From positions 1 to 64,000 of the forward strand of contig JACYLN010000024.1 of assembly GCA_015272515.1 (NCBI GenBank): DNA of 64,000 nucleotides, given 5' to 3'. The position numbers and the translations under genes are program-made. Below, in pieces: positions 30,744 to 38,726 of this stretch (positions are counted from its first letter, which is position 1; each line of letters begins with the position of its first letter). The notes below the pieces were generated by a model. The model was not told where the DNA came from, did no database searches, and worked only from the letters and a program-made list of their open reading frames with translations. Source of the stretch: Leptolyngbyaceae cyanobacterium C42_A2020_001. GTDB taxonomy: Bacteria > Cyanobacteriota > Cyanobacteriia > Leptolyngbyales > Leptolyngbyaceae.

Positions 30744-31058
30744 TTAGCTGACGCTAGTACGATTGTCCATCAAATTGGTTGGCTGTAGGTCGGGTGGAGA
30801 TGTTAGAAGAGTTTTAACCGCCTCATCACGCAGACTGCCCCAAAGACAGCACGACGTTTGGGAGCACGTTACTGCAAGCACAATTTTTTGCTGTGCAAGT
30901 TTGCAGGCAATTTTGTAAACGTGAGGTCTTTGTTGGACATCAAAGACGGCAATCTGACAAAACAGTTCATTCTGGTAGTGCATTCCAGTTTGAATCTTAC
31001 TGTCAAACCAAAACTTGAACGTAAAGGCCTGTTGCTCATCAAGAATAAGGGGTAGCAC
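30744..31058 (-). CDS. Small hypothetical protein, Cys-rich C-terminal half
   Basis: A 104-residue open frame beginning at GTG. The N-terminal part alternates like beta strands (FTFKFWFDSKIQTGMHYQNE) and is followed by a helix-like CKLAQQKIVLAVTCSQTSC and SLRDEAVKTLL. The sequence looks like a folded protein rather than a chance frame, and it has a stronger coding look than the plus-strand frame over the same bases. No family is recognised. Confidence 0.45.
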   Translation of the reverse strand: MLPLILDEQQAFTFKFWFDSKIQTGMHYQNELFCQIAVFDVQQRPHVYKIACKLAQQKIVLAVTCSQTSCCLWGSLRDEAVKTLLTSPPDLQPTNLMDNRTSVS

Positions 31059-31152
31059 GGGGATTACCTATTTATTTAGTAGAAGTAAACACTGGTTCCA
31101 AAAGGCAAGCTAGTTGATCCACTGATTGATTGCAGTTAAGACTTACTACTCG

Positions 31153-31842
31153 TTAAGCGCTGGGTCCGTGTTGCCATAGCTGTTCGATAGACACAAACTC
31201 ATACCCCTGTTGTAACAGGATGGGAATAAGCTGATTTGCAATCTGGGCGACATCTTCCCCGCCACAGTAGCCATCGTGCAGAACAATAATTGATCCATTT
31301 CTAACCTGCTCCAGAATTCGGTTGACTACAATTGCAACACCGGGGCTGACCCAATCTTCGGGAACTCCGCTTCACATCACAGGGCGATAGTTCCACTGTT
31401 GTAATAGGTTTAATGTTTTAGGCGTAAATAAACCGTTCGGTGGGCGGACATCTAAAATGGCGGAGGATTTGAGATGTCAAGCTTGAGCGATCGCCGTCTG
31501 TGTATCCTCCAGGCTCTGTTTCAGTTGCCGCTCCGACAACCGGGGAAAAGATTGATGATCGTAGCCGTGTAAACCGATCCAGTGCCCGCGTTGGCAAACT
31601 TTTCTGGCAACCTCCGGTGCACGGTTAACACAAACTCCCAGCCAAAAGAAGTTAGTAGAAACGTTGTACCGATCTAGAACCTCCAAAAGCTGGAGCGTGT
31701 GGTGAGGGTGCGGACCGTCATCAAAGGTCAGGGCAAGAACGGGGAAGCGATTACTTCCCGTGCAGAGGCAGTTCGGGAATAAGGGCTTAAGAACCCGATG
31801 AACAACTGGAAAAAGCGGGGCGAGTTGTAACGATGAAGCCAT
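31153..31842 (-). pseudogene. Polysaccharide deacetylase (NodB) gene with two in-frame TGA codons
   Basis: Read in one uninterrupted frame, 229 codons encode a NodB-domain deacetylase that keeps all five family motifs: TFDDGPHP, the metal-binding HGYDHQSF, RPPNG, a VPEDW block and VLHDGY. TGA codons at 31477-31479 (after TAIAQA) and 31372-31374 (in RPVM*SGVPEDW, where relatives as I remember them have Trp) stop translation. There are no frameshifts or deletions. Such enzymes act outside the cytoplasm on N-acetylated glycans. The most likely state is a recent pseudogene; the first 121 residues could still be made but would lack motifs 3-5. Confidence 0.75.
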
Positions 31843-31887
31843 GGACAGAACCGCTCAAAAGATTTTTCAAAAACTTTTTCTTCCAGC

Positions 31888-32484
31888 TTAGCGAAAGGAA
31901 CAGCAAGCCCGACGGGTATAAGCCGACTGTATGAGCGACAACAAGACCTCGCTACTAATAGGACTCACCAAAAAACCGTCAAATCCCGGGTTTTCTTCCT
32001 GGTAAACCCAGCTTGGAGCATGAAAATCTGTCAATGCAACAAGAGTGACTGGCTGAGCATCAGCACGAGTCCGCAAATCACCCAGCAATGCTTGTGACCA
32101 GGAAAGGTGATCCCCTGCCAAAATAATCAGGAAAGGCGGATGATCACGAGCTTGCACAACTGCTTGCTCTTCGGAGCAGGCAATTTCAACCGAGAAACTC
32201 GAACATCCCAGCAGCGACATCAAAAAACGAACCTGCCGAGGATGTTTCGCGAGTAGCAAAATATGGCTTGAGGCTGCATCCATTTCAGACCTAAATTCAT
32301 CCATCCAACCAGGGTAATTACAGCTTGTTGTATCTACAATGCCTTTGCTTTCTGACTGAGGTCGCTGGTAATTGCAACGCTGCATCACGCGATGGTCATC
32401 CTCGAATGGGTATGGCATGGTGCTAAAAGCTTTTATGTCATGCACATAAAAAGTAAACCGCCTTAATAACGAGAATTGCCACAT
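31888..32484 (-). CDS. Receiver-like protein without an obvious phospho-acceptor
   Basis: A 198-residue protein. Residues from about 72 to 190 have the beta-alpha pattern of a response regulator receiver (SSHILLLAKHPRQVRFLM, PFLIILAGD, TLVALTD, GFDGFLVSPIS). The acidic pair after strand 1 is absent (LLLAKH), the acceptor Asp is shifted in IILAGDH, and the conserved Lys near strand 5 reads SPI. It is therefore a pseudo-receiver that probably works without phosphorylation. The N-terminal 70 residues are unclear, and a later Met (about 23 or 68) could be the true start. It lies 45 bases upstream of the deacetylase pseudogene. Confidence 0.6.
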   Translation of the reverse strand: MWQFSLLRRFTFYVHDIKAFSTMPYPFEDDHRVMQRCNYQRPQSESKGIVDTTSCNYPGWMDEFRSEMDAASSHILLLAKHPRQVRFLMSLLGCSSFSVEIACSEEQAVVQARDHPPFLIILAGDHLSWSQALLGDLRTRADAQPVTLVALTDFHAPSWVYQEENPGFDGFLVSPISSEVLLSLIQSAYTRRACCSFR

Positions 32485-32761
32485 TTAGAGACTGCTGTAT
32501 GTTGGTCAATATACTCGTTGCAAAACGGGCTGAAATCAGAAAAAATCCTCTGGAAACAAGCTGCAGTGCTTGTTTGAGCTGAGAACTTCTGACTCAAATG
32601 TTTCCAATTTTCTTAGGTTTCACCTAACTAACAAAAATATTTTGCGATGTGTCTTAAGTTGAGCTTACAATCGCTCCCTAAAAGTTGACTGCGAATGATA
32701 CTTCATCGCAATTTTGCTGCTGATAGCGCTGTGAGTTTTAAGGATGCGTTGAGTTGAGGCG

Positions 32762-33487
32762 TTAGGGGGCTAACCGTGCCTTTTTGAGACGATTGCTTTC
32801 ATACCATTCAGCGATCGCCGGCACCCAGACGTGAAAGTGGGGCCAAATAATTTCACAGAGTTTTTGTGCTTCTAACTGAGCATCTGCTTTCCAGCGAAGA
32901 TCGAGCAAGTGCATTAGCGATCGCACGTTGGCAGACATGACCCAATGTTGCCGCACATCGAATGGAATCAATCCACGTGCGTGCTCTTCTGAGAAGCCAG
33001 CTTGCCCAACGCGTTCGGCATAGCGACGGCAGGCTTCCAGACACCACTCTATATCCTGCTGACGTTGTTCTAGGGTGTAGTCGTAGCGTTTTCCCTGGCG
33101 ATCACTATAAGCTCCCAGAGGACGCAGGTAAAAAACCTCTTCCACATCTCGCTTGCCGTCTACTACATCAATAATTCGGCTGCCGGTGTAGCGAAACGAT
33201 TGCACATCAAAACTAATGCCAACCCGGTGAGTACGGATTTGCTGCATCGTGCTGTGGGGAAACCATCCACAGTTCAAAACAATTTGAGGATGTTCCAGCG
33301 GTCCATAGTGACCCCGGTTACCCGCCAATAGGTTTTTGACGATCAGTTCACCGCATTTTTCTTCAGCAGGAAAGCGATCGCGTTCATCCCACACAAAACT
33401 CTCGGCGTAATCCTGATGCATTGCCGCGTAGATAACTTGCTGAGGGTTAGGCGTTTGGGCAATCACTTCAACGGTAAAGCGATCCAT
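32762..33487 (-). CDS. thyX: Flavin-dependent thymidylate synthase
   Basis: FAD-dependent enzyme making dTMP from dUMP with methylenetetrahydrofolate and NADPH. It is 241 residues and carries the ThyX signature in the form RTHRVGISFDVQSFRYTG, plus the C-terminal substrate Arg region SLMHLLDLRWKADAQ. The ATG at 33487 is preferred over a GTG three codons upstream. It is the usual thymidylate synthase type in many cyanobacteria, and no thyA is in view. Confidence 0.93.
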   Translation of the reverse strand: MDRFTVEVIAQTPNPQQVIYAAMHQDYAESFVWDERDRFPAEEKCGELIVKNLLAGNRGHYGPLEHPQIVLNCGWFPHSTMQQIRTHRVGISFDVQSFRYTGSRIIDVVDGKRDVEEVFYLRPLGAYSDRQGKRYDYTLEQRQQDIEWCLEACRRYAERVGQAGFSEEHARGLIPFDVRQHWVMSANVRSLMHLLDLRWKADAQLEAQKLCEIIWPHFHVWVPAIAEWYESNRLKKARLAP

Positions 33488-33655
33488 AGGTGACACGAGG
33501 GAATTACAATTTGAGCTTTCTAGGATAAGAGTTTTGTGCTCAAATTCAACACTGGTTTTTAATTTCTTAAACCATTTGCTTTTTTCTGAAGGAAGAGAGA
33601 GATTTGTGCCACGATAGGCTCAAATCGACTAAGCTATCAGTCAAATAACAGTTCA

Positions 33656-34561
33656 ATGTGTCGAGTGAAAGGCTATATCGTGCCGAAGCGTCATCTTCTT
33701 ATTTCAATCCTGGCTCTTGTTTGTTGTTGGGGGGGACCCGCTGAGGCCCAAACGCTGTTGCCTCACATCCTACGGTTAGATTTGACAAAACTGGAGCAGC
33801 AGGGAGTTGGTTTAGCACAGGAAGCCTCTCAGCTCGCGCAGTTCCAGCAGTATGAACTTGCTTTACAGCGAGCGAAGCTGGCAACCCAACTTGCCCCCAA
33901 AAGTGCAGAAGTTTGGGCATTGTTGGGGGGGCTGTATCTGCAAACCAATGGTTTAGATGATGCAATTACCGCGCTAAAAAAGGCTCAAACGCTCGACAAC
34001 AAAAACTCGGCTGTTCTATTCGCACTGGGATCGGCTCATTTTCAAAAGGGCAAGTATGCTCAAGCGGCTGATTATATTACTGAAGGGTTGAAGGTTAAGC
34101 CGAACGTTCCAGGAGCACTCTTTGATCTGGGCAATGCGTATTTGATGTTGCGGAAGTACCCGGATGCCATCGGTCAGTATGAAAAAGCGGTTGCTCAAGA
34201 TAAAAACTTTTGGCCTGCGATCAACAACATCGGGTTGATTAATTACGAATCGGGCAATATGGATGAGGCAATTCGTCGTTGGCAAACTGCGGCAGATATC
34301 GATCCCAAAGCTGCGGAGCCTCGGTTGGCGATCGCGGTTGCAACCTATACCAAAGGCGAACGGGAAAAGGGATTAACTCTTGGAGAGAGTGCGATTCGGT
34401 TAGACAGTCGTTATGCTGATTTGAAGTTTTTGAAGGAGAATTTGTGGGGCGATCGCTTGCTAGAAGACACCAAAAAACTGCTGGACGCTCCAAAAATTCG
34501 CGCCACTATCGTTCAACTACAGGAGCGCCCCTCCAGAACTCAGCGCCCCTCTCCACGATGA
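33656..34561 (+). CDS. Exported TPR-repeat protein
   Basis: A 301-residue protein with an N-terminal signal peptide (KRHLLISILALVCCWG, cut probable after AEA) and about six tetratricopeptide repeats (about 50-255), for example ALFDLGNAYLMLRKYPDAIG. TPR proteins mediate protein interactions, here probably in the periplasm or the thylakoid lumen. The Cys residues near the end of the signal do not form a clear lipobox. Its TGA stop overlaps the next ATG (ATGA), so the two are coupled. GTG at 33689 is an alternative start. Confidence 0.8.
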   Translation: MCRVKGYIVPKRHLLISILALVCCWGGPAEAQTLLPHILRLDLTKLEQQGVGLAQEASQLAQFQQYELALQRAKLATQLAPKSAEVWALLGGLYLQTNGLDDAITALKKAQTLDNKNSAVLFALGSAHFQKGKYAQAADYITEGLKVKPNVPGALFDLGNAYLMLRKYPDAIGQYEKAVAQDKNFWPAINNIGLINYESGNMDEAIRRWQTAADIDPKAAEPRLAIAVATYTKGEREKGLTLGESAIRLDSRYADLKFLKENLWGDRLLEDTKKLLDAPKIRATIVQLQERPSRTQRPSPR

Positions 34562-35145
34562 TTTCCAGAGAACATTCAAAGCGTCAGGGGCAGGCACCGA
34601 AAATTAGAATTCTAGTTTGGACTTTGCTCCTCCTGCCATTGCTATGGATGGGATACCGTTGGGGTCGTAGCTACTTCATCCAACCAGAGGCAATTTTGGT
34701 GCTAGGTGGCGATCTAGACCGAGAGCATTTTGCTGCCTCTTTTGCGCGTGAACATCCAGACTTACCAGTTTGGATTTCTGGTGGCAGTAACGAAGCTTAT
34801 GCGGAAGGGGTTTTTGCAGATGCCGGGATCGACTTTACGCGCCTGCATATCGATCGCACGGCTCAGGACACCGTCACCAACTTCACAACATTGGTTGACA
34901 AGCTACAAGTACAAGGAATCTCCAGCGTCTACCTGATCACCTCTGACTACCATATGCAACGAGCACGGGTAATTGGTGAGATCGTGTTTGGCAGCCGAGA
35001 CATGTATCTCAAGCCAATTCCTGTGCCCTCTCAAAGAGACTCAGAGCCTGTTCTGAAATCTGTTCGTGATGGAGCCAGAGCCGTCCTTTGGGTAACAACC
35101 GGGCACACAGGTTCGACTCTGCAATCGCTTAGCAATAAGCCCTAG
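34558..35145 (+). CDS. YdcF family (DUF218) protein with N-terminal anchor
   Basis: A 195-residue protein. One membrane helix (VWTLLLLPLLWMGYRWG) is followed by a DUF218 domain: AILVLGGD, then WISGGSNE, and YLITSDYHMQRARVIGE, which is the conserved block of the family. DUF218 proteins such as YdcF and SanA are linked to envelope functions. I chose the ATG at 34558 because it overlaps the upstream stop and gives the normal family N-terminus. Confidence 0.85.
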   Translation: MISREHSKRQGQAPKIRILVWTLLLLPLLWMGYRWGRSYFIQPEAILVLGGDLDREHFAASFAREHPDLPVWISGGSNEAYAEGVFADAGIDFTRLHIDRTAQDTVTNFTTLVDKLQVQGISSVYLITSDYHMQRARVIGEIVFGSRDMYLKPIPVPSQRDSEPVLKSVRDGARAVLWVTTGHTGSTLQSLSNKP

Positions 35146-35438
35146 ACCATTTCCTGTACCAGCACGTAGGGCTGCACGATAAGAGCACTAAACCGCTTGT
35201 TCTGATGTTGATCCCAATCGCTAATTTGGGCGGGAGACGGTTTTTGAATTAAGGCCTCGTCAATCCAACGTTGAACGTAGGGAACGTTATCGCTGGCGAT
35301 CGCCACACCTACATCAATTAAGTCCAGATCTGGAGAAACCACAATCAACGAGTCTCGGCGGGCGTGAGGGGCTAGCCAGTTCCATTCTGCTTCATCTAAC
35401 GCCTCAGACAATTCGGCTCGAAGGTTTTCCATATCCAT
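35142..35438 (-). CDS. DUF2288 protein
   Basis: A 98-residue protein of the DUF2288 family, which is common in cyanobacteria and some proteobacteria and has no assigned function. It has ENLRAELSEALDEAEWNWL, then SLIVVSPDLDLIDVGVAIA and a C-terminal ALIVQPYVLVQE. It ends convergent with ydcF (four-base overlap) and lies downstream of the glycosyltransferase gene, nine bases away, probably in one operon. Confidence 0.75.
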   Translation of the reverse strand: MDMENLRAELSEALDEAEWNWLAPHARRDSLIVVSPDLDLIDVGVAIASDNVPYVQRWIDEALIQKPSPAQISDWDQHQNKRFSALIVQPYVLVQEMV

Positions 35439-35446
35439 TGACGATC

Positions 35447-36907
35447 CTAACCATTTGTACTTTTCTCGTGATTGGCACCGAAGTGAACAGTTTTAACCCA
35501 CTTTAGTCGCTTGGGGCGAATCGACATCCGAGCAGTGGTACTTGCCACCACTGGTAGCCAGTGAAGCATATAAACTGTCCCGTAAGCCGCCCGCATTAAC
35601 GAGAGCAAAGGGAAACGCAATGCATTCGTTGGGAGAGAAGTTTGCGCCGCGATCGCAGGATCAGCGCGACGAATTTTTCGCAATCCCAGTGTCATTCCAA
35701 CTAACGACATTGCTACTGATAAACTGGCAAGCGGCGCATACAACATGGGTTGATGTCGCAACACTGCGATCAACGTGTCTGGAATGGTGGCACTGGGTAA
35801 AACATACTGCAAAACCCAGAAGACGAACATATCAATGGTTTTACGGGCACCTAAACGGTTTTGTAAAAGTGGCTGGTAGTAGTCTAAATAGCGTTGGTAG
35901 CCACCTTCTGCCCAGCGATTGCGTTGATGCCAGAGAGCGATCGCGCGAGTCACGCCCTCCTCCTCCACCGCTGGATAGGTCGTAGAGTCAATATCCCAAT
36001 CATTTAGATGAAGCCGGATTGTTAAATCTAAATCATCTGTGATGGTCGCTTCATTCCAGCCACCGCATTGATCCAGCGCCGCCCGGCGCACAAATTGCCC
36101 ATTCCCACGCAGTTCCCCAATGCCGCCCATCAAAATCCGCTGTTGCTGCCAAAACGCATCCAGCGCCATTTCCGCCACTTGCCCTTGAATCCACAAATTG
36201 CTACATACATTGGCAATTTGCTTTCGCACCTGCACAGCTCCCACTTCTGGTCGTTCAAATATGGGCAGCACACGCCGCAGCAAATCGGGCGTAACTTGAG
36301 CATCGGCATCAAATACTGCAATAATTTCGCCTTTCGTTAAAGGTAAAACCTGATTTAGTGCCCCTGATTTTCCTCCCCCTGCTCCAAGCGGGCGATGAAA
36401 TACCCGCAATTGCTCATACTCTTGAGATAGCTGAGCCAATACGGTTGGCGTTCGATCAGAACTGCTGTCGTCAATAATCCACAACTCATAGCGGCTATCA
36501 GGATAATCTAAGTGACAGAGCGTTTGAACCAATCGCCCAATGACTGCCTCCTCGTTTTTGGCAGCCACCATAATTGATACAAACGGTAAATCTTCGGGAT
36601 TAGAGTCTTCCAGCGGCTTAGGGAGAGGCAGAGGACGAGCGAGCAATACCCGCACCACATGGACACCCATGAGGGTGGTTAGCCCTAAAACAAACCAGGC
36701 TCCCCAAGCAAAAGAATGAAGGGCAAAGGTGCCACTCCAAATTGCCATCAAAGCCACAGCAGCTCTGCGTCTTCGGTTTCCTGTAGATGATTGATTTGGT
36801 TCAGGTTCTTCGTTTGATTCAGGAACGCCGGAAAGGTCAGCTAGCAGTGCGCTGATAGGTTGCAGTTCGCTGAATGAATCGCTTTCTTGCCAGGAACTCT
36901 CCTGCAT
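35447..36907 (-). CDS. Processive-type glycosyltransferase family 2, membrane protein
   Basis: A 486-residue membrane glycosyltransferase. Two N-terminal helices (about 48-90) are followed by a GT-A domain with IMVAAKNEE, IDDSSSDRTP, the DXD-like VFDADAQ, the TDDLDLTIR acid/base block and the QxxRW-type motif HQRNRW, and then C-terminal membrane helices. These five blocks are typical of cellulose- or hyaluronan-synthase-like enzymes. The sugar product is unknown. Its first 71 bases overlap the 3' end of the radical SAM gene upstream. Confidence 0.88.
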   Translation of the reverse strand: MQESSWQESDSFSELQPISALLADLSGVPESNEEPEPNQSSTGNRRRRAAVALMAIWSGTFALHSFAWGAWFVLGLTTLMGVHVVRVLLARPLPLPKPLEDSNPEDLPFVSIMVAAKNEEAVIGRLVQTLCHLDYPDSRYELWIIDDSSSDRTPTVLAQLSQEYEQLRVFHRPLGAGGGKSGALNQVLPLTKGEIIAVFDADAQVTPDLLRRVLPIFERPEVGAVQVRKQIANVCSNLWIQGQVAEMALDAFWQQQRILMGGIGELRGNGQFVRRAALDQCGGWNEATITDDLDLTIRLHLNDWDIDSTTYPAVEEEGVTRAIALWHQRNRWAEGGYQRYLDYYQPLLQNRLGARKTIDMFVFWVLQYVLPSATIPDTLIAVLRHQPMLYAPLASLSVAMSLVGMTLGLRKIRRADPAIAAQTSLPTNALRFPLLSLMRAAYGTVYMLHWLPVVASTTARMSIRPKRLKWVKTVHFGANHEKSTNG

Positions 36908-37835
36908 AGGTCACTTGATTTAACCACCAGTATTTGTCTAAACCTTTGAAAAAGCTGGGAATCAGGTAACACCAAACGGTGCAACCCTCGCACACAGGGA
37001 GCTTACCCTGCGACTGTCGATAGCTCTCGACTTCCTCTGACCGCTTATATAACTCATACAAACGCCCATTGATAGGAATCCCAGTCTGAGCAAAGTGATA
37101 ACAGGGCAACAGAAGTTCATCATGAGGAGAGATCGCGATCACGGCATCCACTGCTTTACAGCGAGGATTTTGAGTATCGTTACCACCAGCCTCAATGAAC
37201 GCAAGTGCAGCTTTATTGTAGCCAACGTTATCGTACTGTTTGGCGGCAGTCTCGATCGCCGTCACCATGTCAGGAGTGGGATTTTTCTTAGAGTTGTAGT
37301 TGCTGTGAGCCGTGAAGGCTGGGTTTAACCAGACGCGCACACCCAATTGCTTCCCTAACTCAGCTACTTCGGAGATGCGATTGTAGTTTTGCGCCGTAAC
37401 GGTGTGATTGAGAACCGGGTATTCGCCAAGTGACAGAGCAATTTCCACTGACTCAACCAGAGTGTCAAAAATTTTCACACCTCTAGACTGATTGTGGGTT
37501 TCTGCATCAGGCCCATCCAAAGAGAAATTGAGGAAGTCAACCAAACCCTGAATTTCTTTAGATCGTTTGGGATACAGAATGGTGTTGGTGGTCATGCTGG
37601 TAGTGAAACCTTGCCGCTTGGCTTCAGCATAAATTTCGGTCACATCCTCCTTTAAAAGGGGTTCTCCACCTGTAAAGTCAACATACTTAACCCCTAAACG
37701 GCGCAAATCCTGCAAATTCTTGCGAATTGTTTCAAAGCCTGCTTCTTGCTTAGGCTCTAGCGCCCAGATGTCGCAGAAGTGGCATCTAGCGTTACAGCGA
37801 TAAGTAAGGTAATAATTCGCGACCAGCGGTGCCAT
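36837..37835 (-). CDS. Radical SAM protein with SPASM-like C-terminus
   Basis: A 332-residue radical SAM enzyme. The cluster motif CNARCHFC lies near residue 14, GGEPLL binds SAM, and a Cys-rich C-terminal part (about residues 225-290, with CKAV, LPCYHF and CEGCTVWCY) could bind a second Fe-S cluster as in SPASM/Twitch proteins. The substrate is unknown. It heads an apparent operon with a membrane glycosyltransferase and DUF2288, so a role in modifying a glycan, lipid or peptide is possible but speculative. Confidence 0.85.
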   Translation of the reverse strand: MAPLVANYYLTYRCNARCHFCDIWALEPKQEAGFETIRKNLQDLRRLGVKYVDFTGGEPLLKEDVTEIYAEAKRQGFTTSMTTNTILYPKRSKEIQGLVDFLNFSLDGPDAETHNQSRGVKIFDTLVESVEIALSLGEYPVLNHTVTAQNYNRISEVAELGKQLGVRVWLNPAFTAHSNYNSKKNPTPDMVTAIETAAKQYDNVGYNKAALAFIEAGGNDTQNPRCKAVDAVIAISPHDELLLPCYHFAQTGIPINGRLYELYKRSEEVESYRQSQGKLPVCEGCTVWCYLIPSFFKGLDKYWWLNQVTYAGEFLARKRFIQRTATYQRTAS

Positions 37836-38223
37836 AAATCTTTAGCTTGAATTCGCTTTGTTGAAATCAACAATAATTCTTAGCGGGGTGTAACACAAGC
37901 TCTTTTTAGCGACTTCTTCGCGATCGCTCCCGCTTTCAGCAAAGCAAGTGAGCGACCAAACAAGCTGCACAGTAGATAGTAAAAGGTTTTTGTGTGAATC
38001 GGAAAGAGTTTAGAAAAGACAGTTGTCGATTTAATTTATATGTTTCCAGGTTTAGGGTGAAGACAGATAATAGAGGATAATCTTTGCTTCTAGACACCAA
38101 TTGGTCGATGCGTCTGCTAAAAAATGGGGAATACTGACGTAAAGGCAGGGATTTCAACTTTTACAGGCGAGATCTATTAAAAGTTGATGAGCATACAACC
38201 AGAGAATTTCTAGGACGGAGTCT
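37836..38223. other. Intergenic region between divergent genes
   Basis: This 388-base gap holds the start regions of the radical SAM operon (minus) and of the 125-residue protein gene (plus). A 73-codon minus-strand frame at 37936-38157 has no coding features. Nothing else could be supported. Confidence 0.5.
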
Positions 38224-38601
38224 ATGGCGATTGACAAACTGCAACCAGCACCGAATCAGCAGGTCGGAGTTTACCTGCCCTACTATCCGCAACAAGGTAA
38301 ACGCTCTATCCTCCCCTATGCTATTAGTCTTTATCAAAAAGGTGCTTTGGAAGGTGAACGCAAGATTGAAGGGGGGGATAGCATTCCTTTCATCGCAACC
38401 TGGAATGTGTCGTCTTTGCCTGCTGACCTAACTCGCTGCCGACTTCAGTTTGATGGGAACTCAGAACTTAGCTACGAACTGATGATGGCAAACTTTGAGT
38501 TTGTCGATTTCTTGATTGAGGTTATCCTCAATTTCAAACGGGCACGGTTTGCTGACTTCTCCCAAACGTTTTATCGTAAGTTGATGCGCTACGAAGATTA
38601 G
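38224..38601 (+). CDS. Conserved cyanobacterial hypothetical protein
   Basis: A 125-residue soluble protein. An N-terminal beta-rich part (GVYLPYYPQQGKRSILPYA) is followed by a helical C-terminus (MANFEFVDFLIEVILNFKR, then FSQTFYRKLMRYED). It has no signal peptide and no catalytic motif. The sequence has the look of a conserved housekeeping protein, but I do not recognise its family. It is a single gene with its own upstream region. Confidence 0.65.
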   Translation: MAIDKLQPAPNQQVGVYLPYYPQQGKRSILPYAISLYQKGALEGERKIEGGDSIPFIATWNVSSLPADLTRCRLQFDGNSELSYELMMANFEFVDFLIEVILNFKRARFADFSQTFYRKLMRYED

Positions 38602-38726
38602 GAGTTCGTTGTTTGAACTTAGGGCAATGAATCATTCAAAACGTAGAATTAAAAGTGACAAAGCCTTACTGGAAACCATTTTGAACTTTTAACTTTTCAT
38701 TTTTAATTCTTCTCATTCCTTCGCGC

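Noticed and set aside
30858-31055. 65-codon plus-strand frame overlapping the 104-residue minus-strand frame
   Set aside because: The minus-strand frame gives the more protein-like sequence; both cannot easily be real.
31372-31479. TGA codons in the deacetylase gene as selenocysteine sites
   Set aside because: No SECIS-like element was recognised, one site appears to replace Trp, and no selenocysteine genes are in view.
32554-32575. AAACAAGC/GCTTGTTT inverted repeat as a thyX terminator
   Set aside because: It lies about 190 bases after thyX and lacks a T run on that strand.
37936-38157. 73-codon minus-strand frame in an intergenic region
   Set aside because: No coding look, no ribosome-binding site, and a Cys/Phe-rich composition.
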